Shown: positions 52,474 to 60,594 of the stretch, piece after piece
How the letters are laid out: every line of letters begins with the position of its first letter
Numbering within the stretch: position 1 is the first letter of the stretch
Source of the DNA: Vreelandella glaciei
GTDB lineage: Bacteria; Pseudomonadota; Gammaproteobacteria; Pseudomonadales; Halomonadaceae
Length of the DNA: 64,000 nucleotides
NCBI RefSeq assembly: GCF_013415125.1
Contig: NZ_JACCDE010000003.1
Location: 124,001-188,000 of the forward strand
Reading direction: 5' to 3'
The notes under the pieces: model-generated
Database searches by the model: none
What the model saw: only the letters and a program-made list of their open reading frames with translations
Told to the model about the DNA's origin: nothing
Program-made: the position numbers and the translations under genes

Positions 52474-53748
52474 TTATTTTAGCAGCTCGTCGTTGAAGGG
52501 ATAGCGTGAGAGCTTTTCGATACCGGTCTCGGTAATCAATACCTCTTCTTCGAGTTTGACACCATCAGCCGCGCCGACCTCGCCAATATAGCTTTCGACC
52601 GACACCACCATGCCTGGCTCTAGAACACCGTCCTTGGAGAACTTATCAAAATCCATATGGTGCGCGACCAGCGGCGTTTCACCATGCATCCCCACCCCAT
52701 GAATGATCGATGGGTAGCGGCGGTCGATAAAGCGATCGGGGATTTTCCAGGCTTTATCGGCAATTTCACGGTAGCTCATGCCCGGTTTAAGCAAGCCCAT
52801 ATTGTGGTGTACCTGGTCGTACGCCATGCGATATATTTCGCGCTGATAGGCCGAAGGTTTGCCTGGACCAACGTGGAACGTGCGCGAGAAATCCGAGTAG
52901 TAACCGTGGCAACCGATGGTGTCGGTATCCAGTGCGACCAGCTCGCCAGGGCGAATTTTGCGGTCACTGGCTTCATTAAACCAAGGGTTTGTACGCGGCC
53001 CAGAAGAGAGAAGACGGGTTTCGATAAACTCGCCCCCGCCTCTGATCACCTCGCCGTACATGATCGCAAACAGCTCGTTTTCAGTGATGCCCGGTTTAAT
53101 CGCGGCTTCGACTTCCGCCACGGCGGCTTCACTGGCGGCCATCGACTGAGCCAAACAAGCGATTTCTTCAGGCGTTTTGATGCGACGACAGTGCAACGTA
53201 TCCTGCATGCAATCGTAGACATCAAGCCCCTGTGCTTCTAATGCACGCGCGAGATTAAGCGCGCAACGGTCAAGGCCCACTTTCTTATTACCCCTGCCGT
53301 GTTCCTTAACCAATTCGGCAATTTCCACACCAAAGGGGTCAGACGACATGCCATCGCGCTGATTCACCGCTGACCACACCACCTTAGAGGTGCGCGCCTC
53401 ATCGATGGTCTCAAGCCAAGTGGACACGTGCGCGCTACCGGGATACTCAAATAGAATAATTGGCCCTTCCAGCGGGACATAAACGTATCGCGTGGAGTTA
53501 CGCAGGAAGTAACCAAACATATTGCGCGACCCTGTCGCATAGCGCTGGTTATTCGGGTCAAACAGCACCAGTGCTGCATACCCTTCTTCCGCCATCATGG
53601 CACGCAGACGCTGAAGCCGCCCAGCGCGCAGCTGTTTAGGATCAAAGGCGGTGGGAATGCTATCGCCGTTGCCCATCGGCGCCGACGGCACCACTGGAAT
53701 CTGATCAGGTTCGTTATCGGTAAGGTTTTCGCTTTCGACAATACTCAT
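52474..53748 (-). CDS. M24-family metalloprotein, DddP (DMSP lyase) subgroup
   Basis: A 424-residue protein with a creatinase-like N-terminal domain and an M24 pita-bread C-terminal domain. Candidate metal ligands are Asp274, Asp276, Asp286, His350, Glu385 and Glu400. Their spacing is that of DddP from Ruegeria (2, 10, 64, 35, 15), and the D-T-D doublet replaces the single Asp of peptidases. Tyr345 matches a DddP active-site Tyr, but the position of the proposed catalytic Asp is Gly356. DddP cleaves DMSP to acrylate and dimethyl sulfide; this enzyme may act on a related compound. Confidence 0.82.
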   Translation of the reverse strand: MSIVESENLTDNEPDQIPVVPSAPMGNGDSIPTAFDPKQLRAGRLQRLRAMMAEEGYAALVLFDPNNQRYATGSRNMFGYFLRNSTRYVYVPLEGPIILFEYPGSAHVSTWLETIDEARTSKVVWSAVNQRDGMSSDPFGVEIAELVKEHGRGNKKVGLDRCALNLARALEAQGLDVYDCMQDTLHCRRIKTPEEIACLAQSMAASEAAVAEVEAAIKPGITENELFAIMYGEVIRGGGEFIETRLLSSGPRTNPWFNEASDRKIRPGELVALDTDTIGCHGYYSDFSRTFHVGPGKPSAYQREIYRMAYDQVHHNMGLLKPGMSYREIADKAWKIPDRFIDRRYPSIIHGVGMHGETPLVAHHMDFDKFSKDGVLEPGMVVSVESYIGEVGAADGVKLEEEVLITETGIEKLSRYPFNDELLK

Positions 53749-53801
53749 GGTATCTCTCGCCTCAGGGTTGGTTGGAGTCGCGGGGAACGTCTAAACGACT
53801 C

Positions 53802-54683
53802 CTAATCTGCTAGGCTATCGCTACGCTGCATGCCGTCTTTAAGGATTTGTTCATGAACTGGTGCCATGCGGCCAAAGATACGCTGAGCACGTTCCGGCCG
53901 ACCCACAAAGCCTGGCTCTTTGGCGTAGGCAAAAATGACGGTGTGGCGCTCTTTATCTCCCTCAACCGGCGTCACTCGGTGGAGAGAGTAGCGACCAAAG
54001 AACACCTGTAAGTCACCCGGTTGAAGATCAAGGGTTTTCAGTTGTGAGCGATCCCCGTCGATGACTTTCTCAACGTCTGCGAAGTTTTCACCTTCAGGGC
54101 TACGGATCCCCGGCGCGTACTCGAAACGGCCGCCACCATGAGATTGACGCGTCATCATCGTGACAATGAACTCGTTGGTGTCATAGTGCCAAGGGTGCTG
54201 GCAGCCCTCACGCAACACGTTTACCACTAAGTCCGCCAACGGGTCGGCGTACTGGTGAATTTTTTCCCTTCCCACCACGGCCCCAATAAAGCGTTGAAAT
54301 TCTGGATTTTCATACACTTGCCGGATAATAGTGTCACTACCGATACGATCCCCTGCCACAAAACCATTTGTGCGATCGTCAAAGCGATTTTTGGGATGTG
54401 TGGCCGGCAGTGAAGGGTCTCCTTCACTGTTATACGGGTTCGTCTCCGTTTGGTTGTAATGAGCATCCGGCGACAGCCGCTCTGTTTCCCGTTCAAGACG
54501 TGCTAGAGCCTCCTCAGGAACAAAGTTTTTAAGCACGACGCAGCCATCTTCACCTAGCTGACTGCGACACTGTGCGATTAACGCACGTCCGGTTTCACTG
54601 TCCAGCGCATCAATGGGATACGTTTTGAGATCGATAAGGCCATCTAATGTATTCGCCGATGGAGCAACCGCAGTCGCTTGCAT
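53802..54683 (-). CDS. 2-oxoglutarate/Fe(II) oxygenase, BesD/HalD-like
   Basis: A 293-residue oxygenase. The iron triad is His166-x-Asp168 (PWHYDTNEF) and His235 (RYSLHRV), with Arg246 for the 2-oxoglutarate carboxylate. The context HYDTNEFIVTMM and GGGRFEYAPGIRSPEGE resembles BesD/HalD-type amino-acid halogenases, but the Asp means it should hydroxylate rather than halogenate. The ATG at 54683 follows AGGAG and is preferred to a longer start at 54803. First gene of the operon with the DddP-like and MmsA-like genes. Confidence 0.82.
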   Translation of the reverse strand: MQATAVAPSANTLDGLIDLKTYPIDALDSETGRALIAQCRSQLGEDGCVVLKNFVPEEALARLERETERLSPDAHYNQTETNPYNSEGDPSLPATHPKNRFDDRTNGFVAGDRIGSDTIIRQVYENPEFQRFIGAVVGREKIHQYADPLADLVVNVLREGCQHPWHYDTNEFIVTMMTRQSHGGGRFEYAPGIRSPEGENFADVEKVIDGDRSQLKTLDLQPGDLQVFFGRYSLHRVTPVEGDKERHTVIFAYAKEPGFVGRPERAQRIFGRMAPVHEQILKDGMQRSDSLAD

Positions 54684-54821
54684 GAAAAATACTCCTGTCG
54701 AATTAACGAATAATCTGGTGAATAAGGTCACGTTGAATAACGTTTTGGACAGGGTAGTGATGGATGACTCATAATAGAAATGAATAGTTGAGATACGACC
54801 CATTTAAAAGGCTCATGAATT

Positions 54822-55688
54822 ATGGATACGGATTTACTTCGCGCCTTTGTCACCGTGGCGGAATGCCAAGGGTTTAGCGCCGCCGGTAAGGTGTTGCATC
54901 GAACCCAATCGGCGATGAGCCTGCAAATAAAGCGCCTTGAGGATCAGATGCGGCAGTCACTCTTTGAGCGCACTAGCCGCAGCGTGTTGCTAACGGCCGC
55001 CGGAGAGCGTTTGCTGCCCTACGCACGCCACATACTCAAGTTAGAAGATGAAGCCAAAGACTTACTTAAAGGAGGGACACATGGCGAAATCATTCGACTA
55101 GGCACTTCTGAAGAACAAGCGGCTACCTACTTGCCAGATCTGCTGCCCCGCTTTTCGGCACAGTTTCCCCATATTCAATTAGAGGTACAGTGTGATATCA
55201 GCGACGCGCTGGTGAAGCGCTTTCAGGAAGGGTTGTTGGATGTCGTGCTGTCGGTAAGACATAAGCCCACTCAATCAGGGCAACTACTCGGTTGGGAGCC
55301 AATGGTGTGGGTGATTGCTGAACATGTCCCGTTGGCGCAATGGCCAATACTTCCATTGGCTTTAAACCCCGAAGGCTGCATTTTTCGTGCGCATGCGTTG
55401 TCAGCGCTCGGACGTGAGGAAAAACCCTGGGAGCTTCGCTACATTAGCCAATCCCCGACCGGCATTAATGTCCCTGTGCAAAATGGGCTTGCGCTAACCG
55501 TTAAGACACCGCGCAGTGTTCCGCCAGGTTGTCGTATCGTGACAGAAGCCGATGGATTACCTGATCTTGGGCATGTGGAAATAGAGCTTCACCAGCGGCC
55601 TGGCCATTCCAGTGAAGCCTTTCAAGCATTTTGCCAAGCGCTAGAAGCAGCAGTTACTGATCATAATGGCATTGAATGCTACATCTAG
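54822..55688 (+). CDS. LysR-family transcriptional regulator
   Basis: A 288-residue LysR regulator. The N-terminal winged helix reads LLRAFVTVAECQGFSAAGKVLHRTQSAMSLQIKRLE near residues 4-40; the effector-binding domain follows from about 90 to the end. It is divergent from the oxygenase-DddP-MmsA operon, with 138 bp between, the standard arrangement for a LysR activator of neighbouring genes. The inducer is probably the pathway substrate. Confidence 0.92.
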   Translation: MDTDLLRAFVTVAECQGFSAAGKVLHRTQSAMSLQIKRLEDQMRQSLFERTSRSVLLTAAGERLLPYARHILKLEDEAKDLLKGGTHGEIIRLGTSEEQAATYLPDLLPRFSAQFPHIQLEVQCDISDALVKRFQEGLLDVVLSVRHKPTQSGQLLGWEPMVWVIAEHVPLAQWPILPLALNPEGCIFRAHALSALGREEKPWELRYISQSPTGINVPVQNGLALTVKTPRSVPPGCRIVTEADGLPDLGHVEIELHQRPGHSSEAFQAFCQALEAAVTDHNGIECYI

Positions 55689-56289
55689 GCGCGTAGTAAA
55701 CTTGTTTATATTTCCAACGTACCCCACCGTTCAGCCCTATTATTTCATCATACATTTTCGAGCCATTGTTATGGCATTTTGTGCGAAGTCGGCGGAAGAA
55801 AAGCTGGTAGCTCCTAACTATTGAATTAAATTTAAAGTAAAAAAAGCCGGATCAAGCTCGTCTGGAAGATATCACCAACATCCTAAAACGAGAGGGATAG
55901 CTTACCTCGCGGTTGATTGACCGGTTATTTCGGACGCTTGAGAGGTGGTCAATGCTAACCAGTTGCCATCCCAGCTAGTGAATGATTCGTTAACTATGAG
56001 TTATACCTTTGATGATCAACTAGCCCATGTTATATGCCTCAGGTACAAGTAAGATGATCTTCTATTGGTTATAACGGAGGCGGAGTTTTGGAGCCGCTGC
56101 TCATCGTGTAAACGCCTTGCTGAAAGCACGAATGCCCCCGCCTTCGCCGCGGTGGGCCAATGGCCTTTTAGCTAGCAATACAAAATGAAATGCAGCATTA
56201 GGGTAAGGCATGTCTAATAACTGTGCTAAATGTGCCGTGTGCTTACACTTTTTACTGAAATCCATACAGAATCTAGAAACTTTCCAAAC
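55689..56289. other. Intergenic region, no gene seen
   Basis: About 600 bases between the LysR gene and the tRNA terminator. An open frame at 56101-56301 on the minus strand begins inside the tRNA terminator and has no ribosome site; it is not accepted. No conserved motif was recognised. Confidence 0.6.
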
Positions 56290-56328
56290 AAAAACGGCCA
56301 CTGTAGCAATTAGCTAAGTGACCGTTTT
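56290..56328 (-). terminator. Terminator downstream of tRNA-Pro
   Basis: On the minus strand AAAACGGTCACT pairs with AGTGGCCGTTTT (one G-T pair) and is followed by further T residues, 10 bp after the tRNA CCA end. Confidence 0.85.
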
Positions 56329-56337
56329 ATATGTTCT

Positions 56338-56414
56338 TGGTCGGAGCGACAGGATTCGAACCTGCGACCTTTGCAACCCCATTGCAACGCGCTACCAAGC
56401 TGCGCCACGCTCCG
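56338..56414 (-). tRNA. tRNA-Pro, anticodon GGG
   Basis: A 77-base cloverleaf on the minus strand: acceptor arms CGGAGCG/CGCTCCG, discriminator A, and an encoded CCA. The D-arm is GCGCAGCTTGGTAGCGC, the anticodon stem TTGCA/TGCAA encloses the loop ATGGGGT with anticodon GGG, and the T-arm contains GGTTCGAATCC. It reads CCC codons. Confidence 0.96.
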
Positions 56415-56552
56415 CTGTCTTTATTGGCCGCTACATATTTGCCTCAAGACGGTGCGTATACTAGCGGTTTCTTGCATAAATGAAAAGCCTTTATAGCGCT
56501 TTCTTTTCAAGTATTTGTCATTCACCACCTTAACGCGATCCAGCCTTTCTCG

Positions 56553-57368
56553 TTAGTGTTGGTCAGCGTCGAGCAGCAGATAGGCCATGGCGTCATAGAC
56601 ACCCGGCGCAGCGACCAGCAAGTGTTCTGGGTAGAGGTCTTCGGGTACCGATTTGGGCGGCTCATATAAGTGGCCTACCCGCGCCCCGGCTTCGCGTGCA
56701 ATGACCCAGCCCGCGACAAAATCCCAGGGCGAGACGCTTTCGTAATACGCATCTAAACGGCCACAGGCCACATCGCACAGATCGAGGGCCGCCGCGCCGT
56801 TACGGCGGATATCCTGGCATTCAACCAGCACCGCCTCTAACCGCTTTAAAAGGTGCTTGCGCCCTTCTTTGCGGTAGGGGAATCCCGTTCCTACCAGGGT
56901 GTGAGCCAGTGAATCAGCACGGCTAGGCTGGATGGCCTGGCCGTTGCAAAAAGCCCCACCGCCTTCTGCCGCGCTAAAGGTTTCGCCTAAAAACGGTGCG
57001 TGTACAACACCGACCTTAGCAATGCCCTCTTCCATCCAGCCGATGGACACCGCCACATGGCGCAACCCCTGCGCAAAGTTGACCGTGCCATCAATGGGGT
57101 CCACGACCCAAAGCTGCGGCGCCTGCACATGCACAGCGCTCTCGGGGGCGAGCTCTTCACTCAGCCGTGCTTCACCAGGAAAATGCTCTTCCAGCCGCTG
57201 GCTAATGAGCTGGTCAACGGCCACATCCACATCGGTCACCAGCTCATTATCTTTTTTCAACCGCTGCGAAAAACCTTGTTGCTCACGCGCCTGGATAATC
57301 ATCTGCCCGGCTTCTTCGGCGATGGCAATGGCTCGCTCAAGACGTGCCGCTAATGTGTCGTCGCTCAT
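56553..57368 (-). CDS. Inositol monophosphatase family protein
   Basis: A 271-residue Mg-dependent phosphatase of the IMPase/SuhB/CysQ family. The metal site DPIDGTVNF near residues 91-99 and the second signature WDFVAGWVIAREAGARVG near 213-230 are conserved, with VGTGFPYR between. Substrate may be inositol phosphate, 3'-phosphoadenosine phosphate or similar. Ribosome site GGGAG precedes the ATG. It stands alone downstream of the CigR-like gene. Confidence 0.88.
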   Translation of the reverse strand: MSDDTLAARLERAIAIAEEAGQMIIQAREQQGFSQRLKKDNELVTDVDVAVDQLISQRLEEHFPGEARLSEELAPESAVHVQAPQLWVVDPIDGTVNFAQGLRHVAVSIGWMEEGIAKVGVVHAPFLGETFSAAEGGGAFCNGQAIQPSRADSLAHTLVGTGFPYRKEGRKHLLKRLEAVLVECQDIRRNGAAALDLCDVACGRLDAYYESVSPWDFVAGWVIAREAGARVGHLYEPPKSVPEDLYPEHLLVAAPGVYDAMAYLLLDADQH

Positions 57369-57462
57369 GGAATCTCCCTTTAGAAGGCGATGCTACTAAG
57401 AGCCTCTACCATAAGCCGACGAGAGGTAATTTTCGAGTCATGCCGACTTCACATCATGCTCG

Positions 57463-57912
57463 TTAGCGCAAAACATCGACCAGAACATCCACCACAACGC
57501 GGGTGGCTGCTTCGATCAAGACAACATCCGCCCCCACCCGCTCCCATTCATAGCCTGGGTATTGCGGTAACTGAGCGGCTAGCCGACCATCAAAGCGCTT
57601 GGCGATACCCGGCGGCAGCGGCTTACCGCGCTCTAAATTGCGCTGAACACCCGGCGGCAATGATTCGGCTCGCGGCGCATCGTGCTGGCGCAATAGCTGG
57701 CGCAGTTCACCCTCATTAATGCGGGGTAAATCAACCCGCTCATTTTGAGCGCTTTCGGTATGGTGAGCGTCGTGCTGCTGAGTCTGGTGTTGACTACTGC
57801 TGCCCTTATCCCGCGCACCGTGAGCCGGGGCATGGTCGGGTTGGGCAAAGGCAGCGCTATTGAGTAGCAGTGCGCCACAGGCAGTTAGGATAATCAGTTT
57901 GGTAGGGGTCAC
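57463..57912 (-). CDS. CigR-like/RcnB-family secreted protein
   Basis: A 149-residue exported protein. A signal peptide occupies about 1-23 (AFAQ-P). A His/Gln-rich segment (about 27-60) is followed by the conserved C-terminal block SLPPGVQRNLERGKPLPPGIAKR and YPGYEWERVGADVVLI, characteristic of CigR-type periplasmic or inner-membrane proteins. In Salmonella CigR is an anti-virulence factor; the role here is unknown. Confidence 0.82.
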   Translation of the reverse strand: MTPTKLIILTACGALLLNSAAFAQPDHAPAHGARDKGSSSQHQTQQHDAHHTESAQNERVDLPRINEGELRQLLRQHDAPRAESLPPGVQRNLERGKPLPPGIAKRFDGRLAAQLPQYPGYEWERVGADVVLIEAATRVVVDVLVDVLR

Positions 57913-58058
57913 TGTAAGCTCCTCGCTTAAGGTTAGAGCTGACAGTATAAAGAATAATTGCGCAGGGATTGAGGAAGGATAAGGGAGTTTATATGAGGTA
58001 ACTGCCGGGCCAGTATTTTGGGTAATAGACTATTGCTGGCCAATGCGGCTTACAGATA

Positions 58059-58087
58059 TAAAAAACGGCCAGCATTTCTGCTGGCCG
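58059..58087 (-). terminator. Rho-independent terminator of pilA
   Basis: On the minus strand CGGCCAGCA-GAAA-TGCTGGCCG is a perfect 9-bp stem with a tetraloop followed by six T residues, 31 bp after the pilA stop. Confidence 0.93.
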
Positions 58088-58117
58088 CTGACTGGTTCTA
58101 CCTAGCTTTAAAATAGA

Positions 58118-58504
58118 TTACTCTGCTAGAGGCTCTACAAGTGAACAACTACCAGTATCAAGATCACACAGAGCATCAGATGTAGCCGGGTCATTCGCTA
58201 CAATTCTAGCCTCATTGGTAGCTTCATCAACTTCCGGAAGATTTTCAACAGCACAGGCTTCAAAATCCATATTTATGGTGGACACATCACCGGTAGGATC
58301 CTGATCTTCAACTACATACATACGCGCCCAAGACGTTGCTTCTGAAAGACAAGCATTGTTGGCCGCACGGGCGGTATAAGCTCCATACTGCGGAATAGCC
58401 ACTGCTGCCAAAACGCCAATGATCGCCACAACGATCAGTAGTTCAATTAGCGTGAAACCGCCTTGTTTGGTGTTGCGGGTAATCGGTTGAAAAGTGCTTT
58501 GCAT
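58118..58504 (-). CDS. pilA: Type IV major pilin PilA
   Basis: A 128-residue prepilin. The cleavage site is after Gly16 ([20 protein letters not shown]); mature Phe1 and Glu5 (residue 21) are the assembly hallmarks. The leader of 16 residues is longer than typical. The hydrophobic helix runs to about residue 37, and the globular part is very acidic, in line with a salt-adapted secreted protein. Cys residues at 52, 84, 113 and 120 could form disulfides, the last pair closing a short D-loop. Divergent from pilBCD. Confidence 0.95.
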   Translation of the reverse strand: MQSTFQPITRNTKQGGFTLIELLIVVAIIGVLAAVAIPQYGAYTARAANNACLSEATSWARMYVVEDQDPTGDVSTINMDFEACAVENLPEVDEATNEARIVANDPATSDALCDLDTGSCSLVEPLAE

Positions 58505-58584
58505 ATCGTTTGTTCCCTGTATAGCCGGTATAGAAAGAATGCTTTTTTGGGTGAAACACCATCGGGATGACGGCTTTCGAATTC

Positions 58585-58602
58585 TGGCGTTACAAATACC
58601 AC
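58585..58602 (-). promoter_or_regulatory. Weak sigma-54-like promoter upstream of pilA
   Basis: On the minus strand GTGGTATTTGTAACGCCA holds GG and GC dinucleotides separated by exactly 10 bases, 83 bp before the pilA start. pilA of pseudomonads is sigma-54 dependent; several consensus bases are missing here. Confidence 0.3.
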
Positions 58603-58818
58603 ACTAACTTACATTTGACGAGTTTTCAATGAATTAAGGACTACTTTGATCACCCTATTCTCAACCCACCCTTATTCCACTTTTATTCCACTCTCCTCCC
58701 AATATTAACCAGCGCCCTGCCACTTTAGGATTACCCTCTCATTACGTTATCACTACTGTCCTCAGCGACTAACTGTGGTAAAAGTGAGCCGCATTGTGGG
58801 AACCCAGGCGAGCGTCCG

Positions 58819-60591
58819 ATGAGCCAAGCGACTACCGAATCAACATTAAGTTATGAGTCAACCCTAAGCCACGCCGCCGCACGCGGCGGGCAGCGCGGTA
58901 TTGCCCAGCGTTTAATCAAGCACGGCTTGCTAACCGAAACCCAGGCGGCGGCGGCCGCTAGCGCCGCCGTGGAAAACGATATTTCACTGTTAGAGCACGT
59001 GGTTGAAAGCGGGCTTGTGCCCCCCACCGCCGCGGCGATTGCCGCAGGGTACGAGTACGGGCTAGCGGTTATCAATTTAGAAGCCGTTCGTATTAGCTCG
59101 CTGCCCCCTGTTGCTGACTACCCAGTGAGGATTCTGCAAAGCTTAAATGTGGTGCCTTTGGCCCGTCATGGGCACCGTTTAACGGTGGCAGTGCCTTACC
59201 CCGCCACGCTTACCCAGCTTGATGAGTTACAGTTTGCCACTGGGCTTAGCATTGAAGGGGTATTAGCCCCGATGGACCAGCTAGCCACCACGCTGAGTAG
59301 TTATTTAGCATTAACGCAAAGCGAACGTGGCATGCTGGACGAGTTTAATGACCTCGATGATGAGCTATCGACGCTGAGTGTTGCCGAAGACAGCGAAGTG
59401 CCTTTGGAAGAGGCCCCCCAAAACAGTGATGATGGCCCCATCGTCAAGTTTGTTAATAAGATTTTATTAGATGCGATTCGTCGTGGTGCCTCCGACATTC
59501 ATTTCGAGCCTTACGAAACGCAGTATCGTATCCGTTTTCGTATTGACGGCATCTTAATTGAGGTCGCACGCCCTCCTTTAGGCATGCGTAACCGTGTTGC
59601 CGCCCGCTTGAAAATTATGGCGCGGCTGGATATTTCTGAGCGGCGCCTGCCCCAAGACGGAGCGATAAAACTTAAATTATCGCGCACGCGCTCGCTCGAT
59701 TTTCGGGTCAACTCACTGCCCACGGTGTATGGCGAAAAATTGGTATTGCGTATTCTCGACCCCTCCGCGACCCAGCTCGGCATCGAGCAATTAGGCTTTA
59801 CTGATGATCAACGTCACTTTTATGAACGTGCCCTCAATCAGCCCCAGGGAATGATACTGGTGTCGGGCCCCACTGGCAGTGGCAAAACTGTGTCGCTGTA
59901 TACCGGCATTAATATTCTCAATAAAGTGGAGCGCAATATTTGCACGGCGGAAGATCCGGTTGAGATTAAAGTAGCCGGTATTAATCAGGTCAACGTGTTA
60001 CCTAAAATTGGGCTTGATTTTGCCAGTGCGCTACGGGCATTTCTGCGCCAAGACCCGGATGTGGTCATGGTGGGTGAAATTCGGGATTTAGAAACCGCTG
60101 ACATTGCCGTTAAAGCCTCCCAGACAGGCCACTTGGTGCTTTCTACCGTGCACACTAACTCAGCCGCCGAAACGCTCACGCGGCTGGCGAACATGGGGGT
60201 AACGTCGTTTAACATCGCCAGCGCCGTTAGCCTGATTATTGCCCAACGCTTAACGCGTAAACTCTGCCCACGCTGCAAGGAGCCGGTTATTATCCCCCAC
60301 GAGGCACTGCGCAAAGAGGGCTTTAGCGATGAAGAAATTCAACAGGCCACTATTTTCAAGCCGGTAGGTTGTAAGCACTGCACGCATGGCTATAAAGGTC
60401 GCGTGGGTATTTATGAGGTCGTTCCCATTACGGAAGCCATGCGCCAATTAATTATGAGCAACGCCAACGCGATGGATATCGATCAGCAGGCGCGCCGCGA
60501 AGGCTACCCCAGTTTGCACCAGAGCGGTTTATTAAAAGTCATGCGGGGGATTACCAGCCTTGAAGAAATTAACCGCGTCAGTAAGGAGTAA
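58819..60591 (+). CDS. pilB: Type IV pilus assembly ATPase PilB
   Basis: A 590-residue hexameric ATPase powering pilus extension. The N-terminal MshEN/GspE-N domain spans about 20-170, Walker A VSGPTGSGKTVSLY lies near 350-363, the Asp box near 379-385 (AEDPVEI), and Walker B MVGEIRD near 416-422. A zinc-type tetracysteine is formed by CPRCKEP and CKHCTHGYKGR near 482-533. It starts the pilBCD operon, divergent from pilA. Confidence 0.96.
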   Translation: MSQATTESTLSYESTLSHAAARGGQRGIAQRLIKHGLLTETQAAAAASAAVENDISLLEHVVESGLVPPTAAAIAAGYEYGLAVINLEAVRISSLPPVADYPVRILQSLNVVPLARHGHRLTVAVPYPATLTQLDELQFATGLSIEGVLAPMDQLATTLSSYLALTQSERGMLDEFNDLDDELSTLSVAEDSEVPLEEAPQNSDDGPIVKFVNKILLDAIRRGASDIHFEPYETQYRIRFRIDGILIEVARPPLGMRNRVAARLKIMARLDISERRLPQDGAIKLKLSRTRSLDFRVNSLPTVYGEKLVLRILDPSATQLGIEQLGFTDDQRHFYERALNQPQGMILVSGPTGSGKTVSLYTGINILNKVERNICTAEDPVEIKVAGINQVNVLPKIGLDFASALRAFLRQDPDVVMVGEIRDLETADIAVKASQTGHLVLSTVHTNSAAETLTRLANMGVTSFNIASAVSLIIAQRLTRKLCPRCKEPVIIPHEALRKEGFSDEEIQQATIFKPVGCKHCTHGYKGRVGIYEVVPITEAMRQLIMSNANAMDIDQQARREGYPSLHQSGLLKVMRGITSLEEINRVSKE

Positions 60592-60594
60592 ACA

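Noticed and set aside
52474..53748. Ectoine hydrolase DoeA or an ordinary Xaa-Pro peptidase
   Set aside because: The D-T-D doublet and ligand spacing match DddP, and the active-site pattern and C-terminal block do not match DoeA or peptidases.
54684..54803. Upstream extension of the oxygenase gene
   Set aside because: The extra 40 residues have no conservation-like pattern, and the ATG at 54683 has a clear AGGAG.
56101..56301. Minus-strand 66-codon open frame downstream of tRNA-Pro
   Set aside because: It begins in the terminator hairpin and has no ribosome site or recognised family.
56338..56414. tRNA-Pro as an integration site for a genomic island
   Set aside because: No integrase gene and no duplicated tRNA end were seen nearby.
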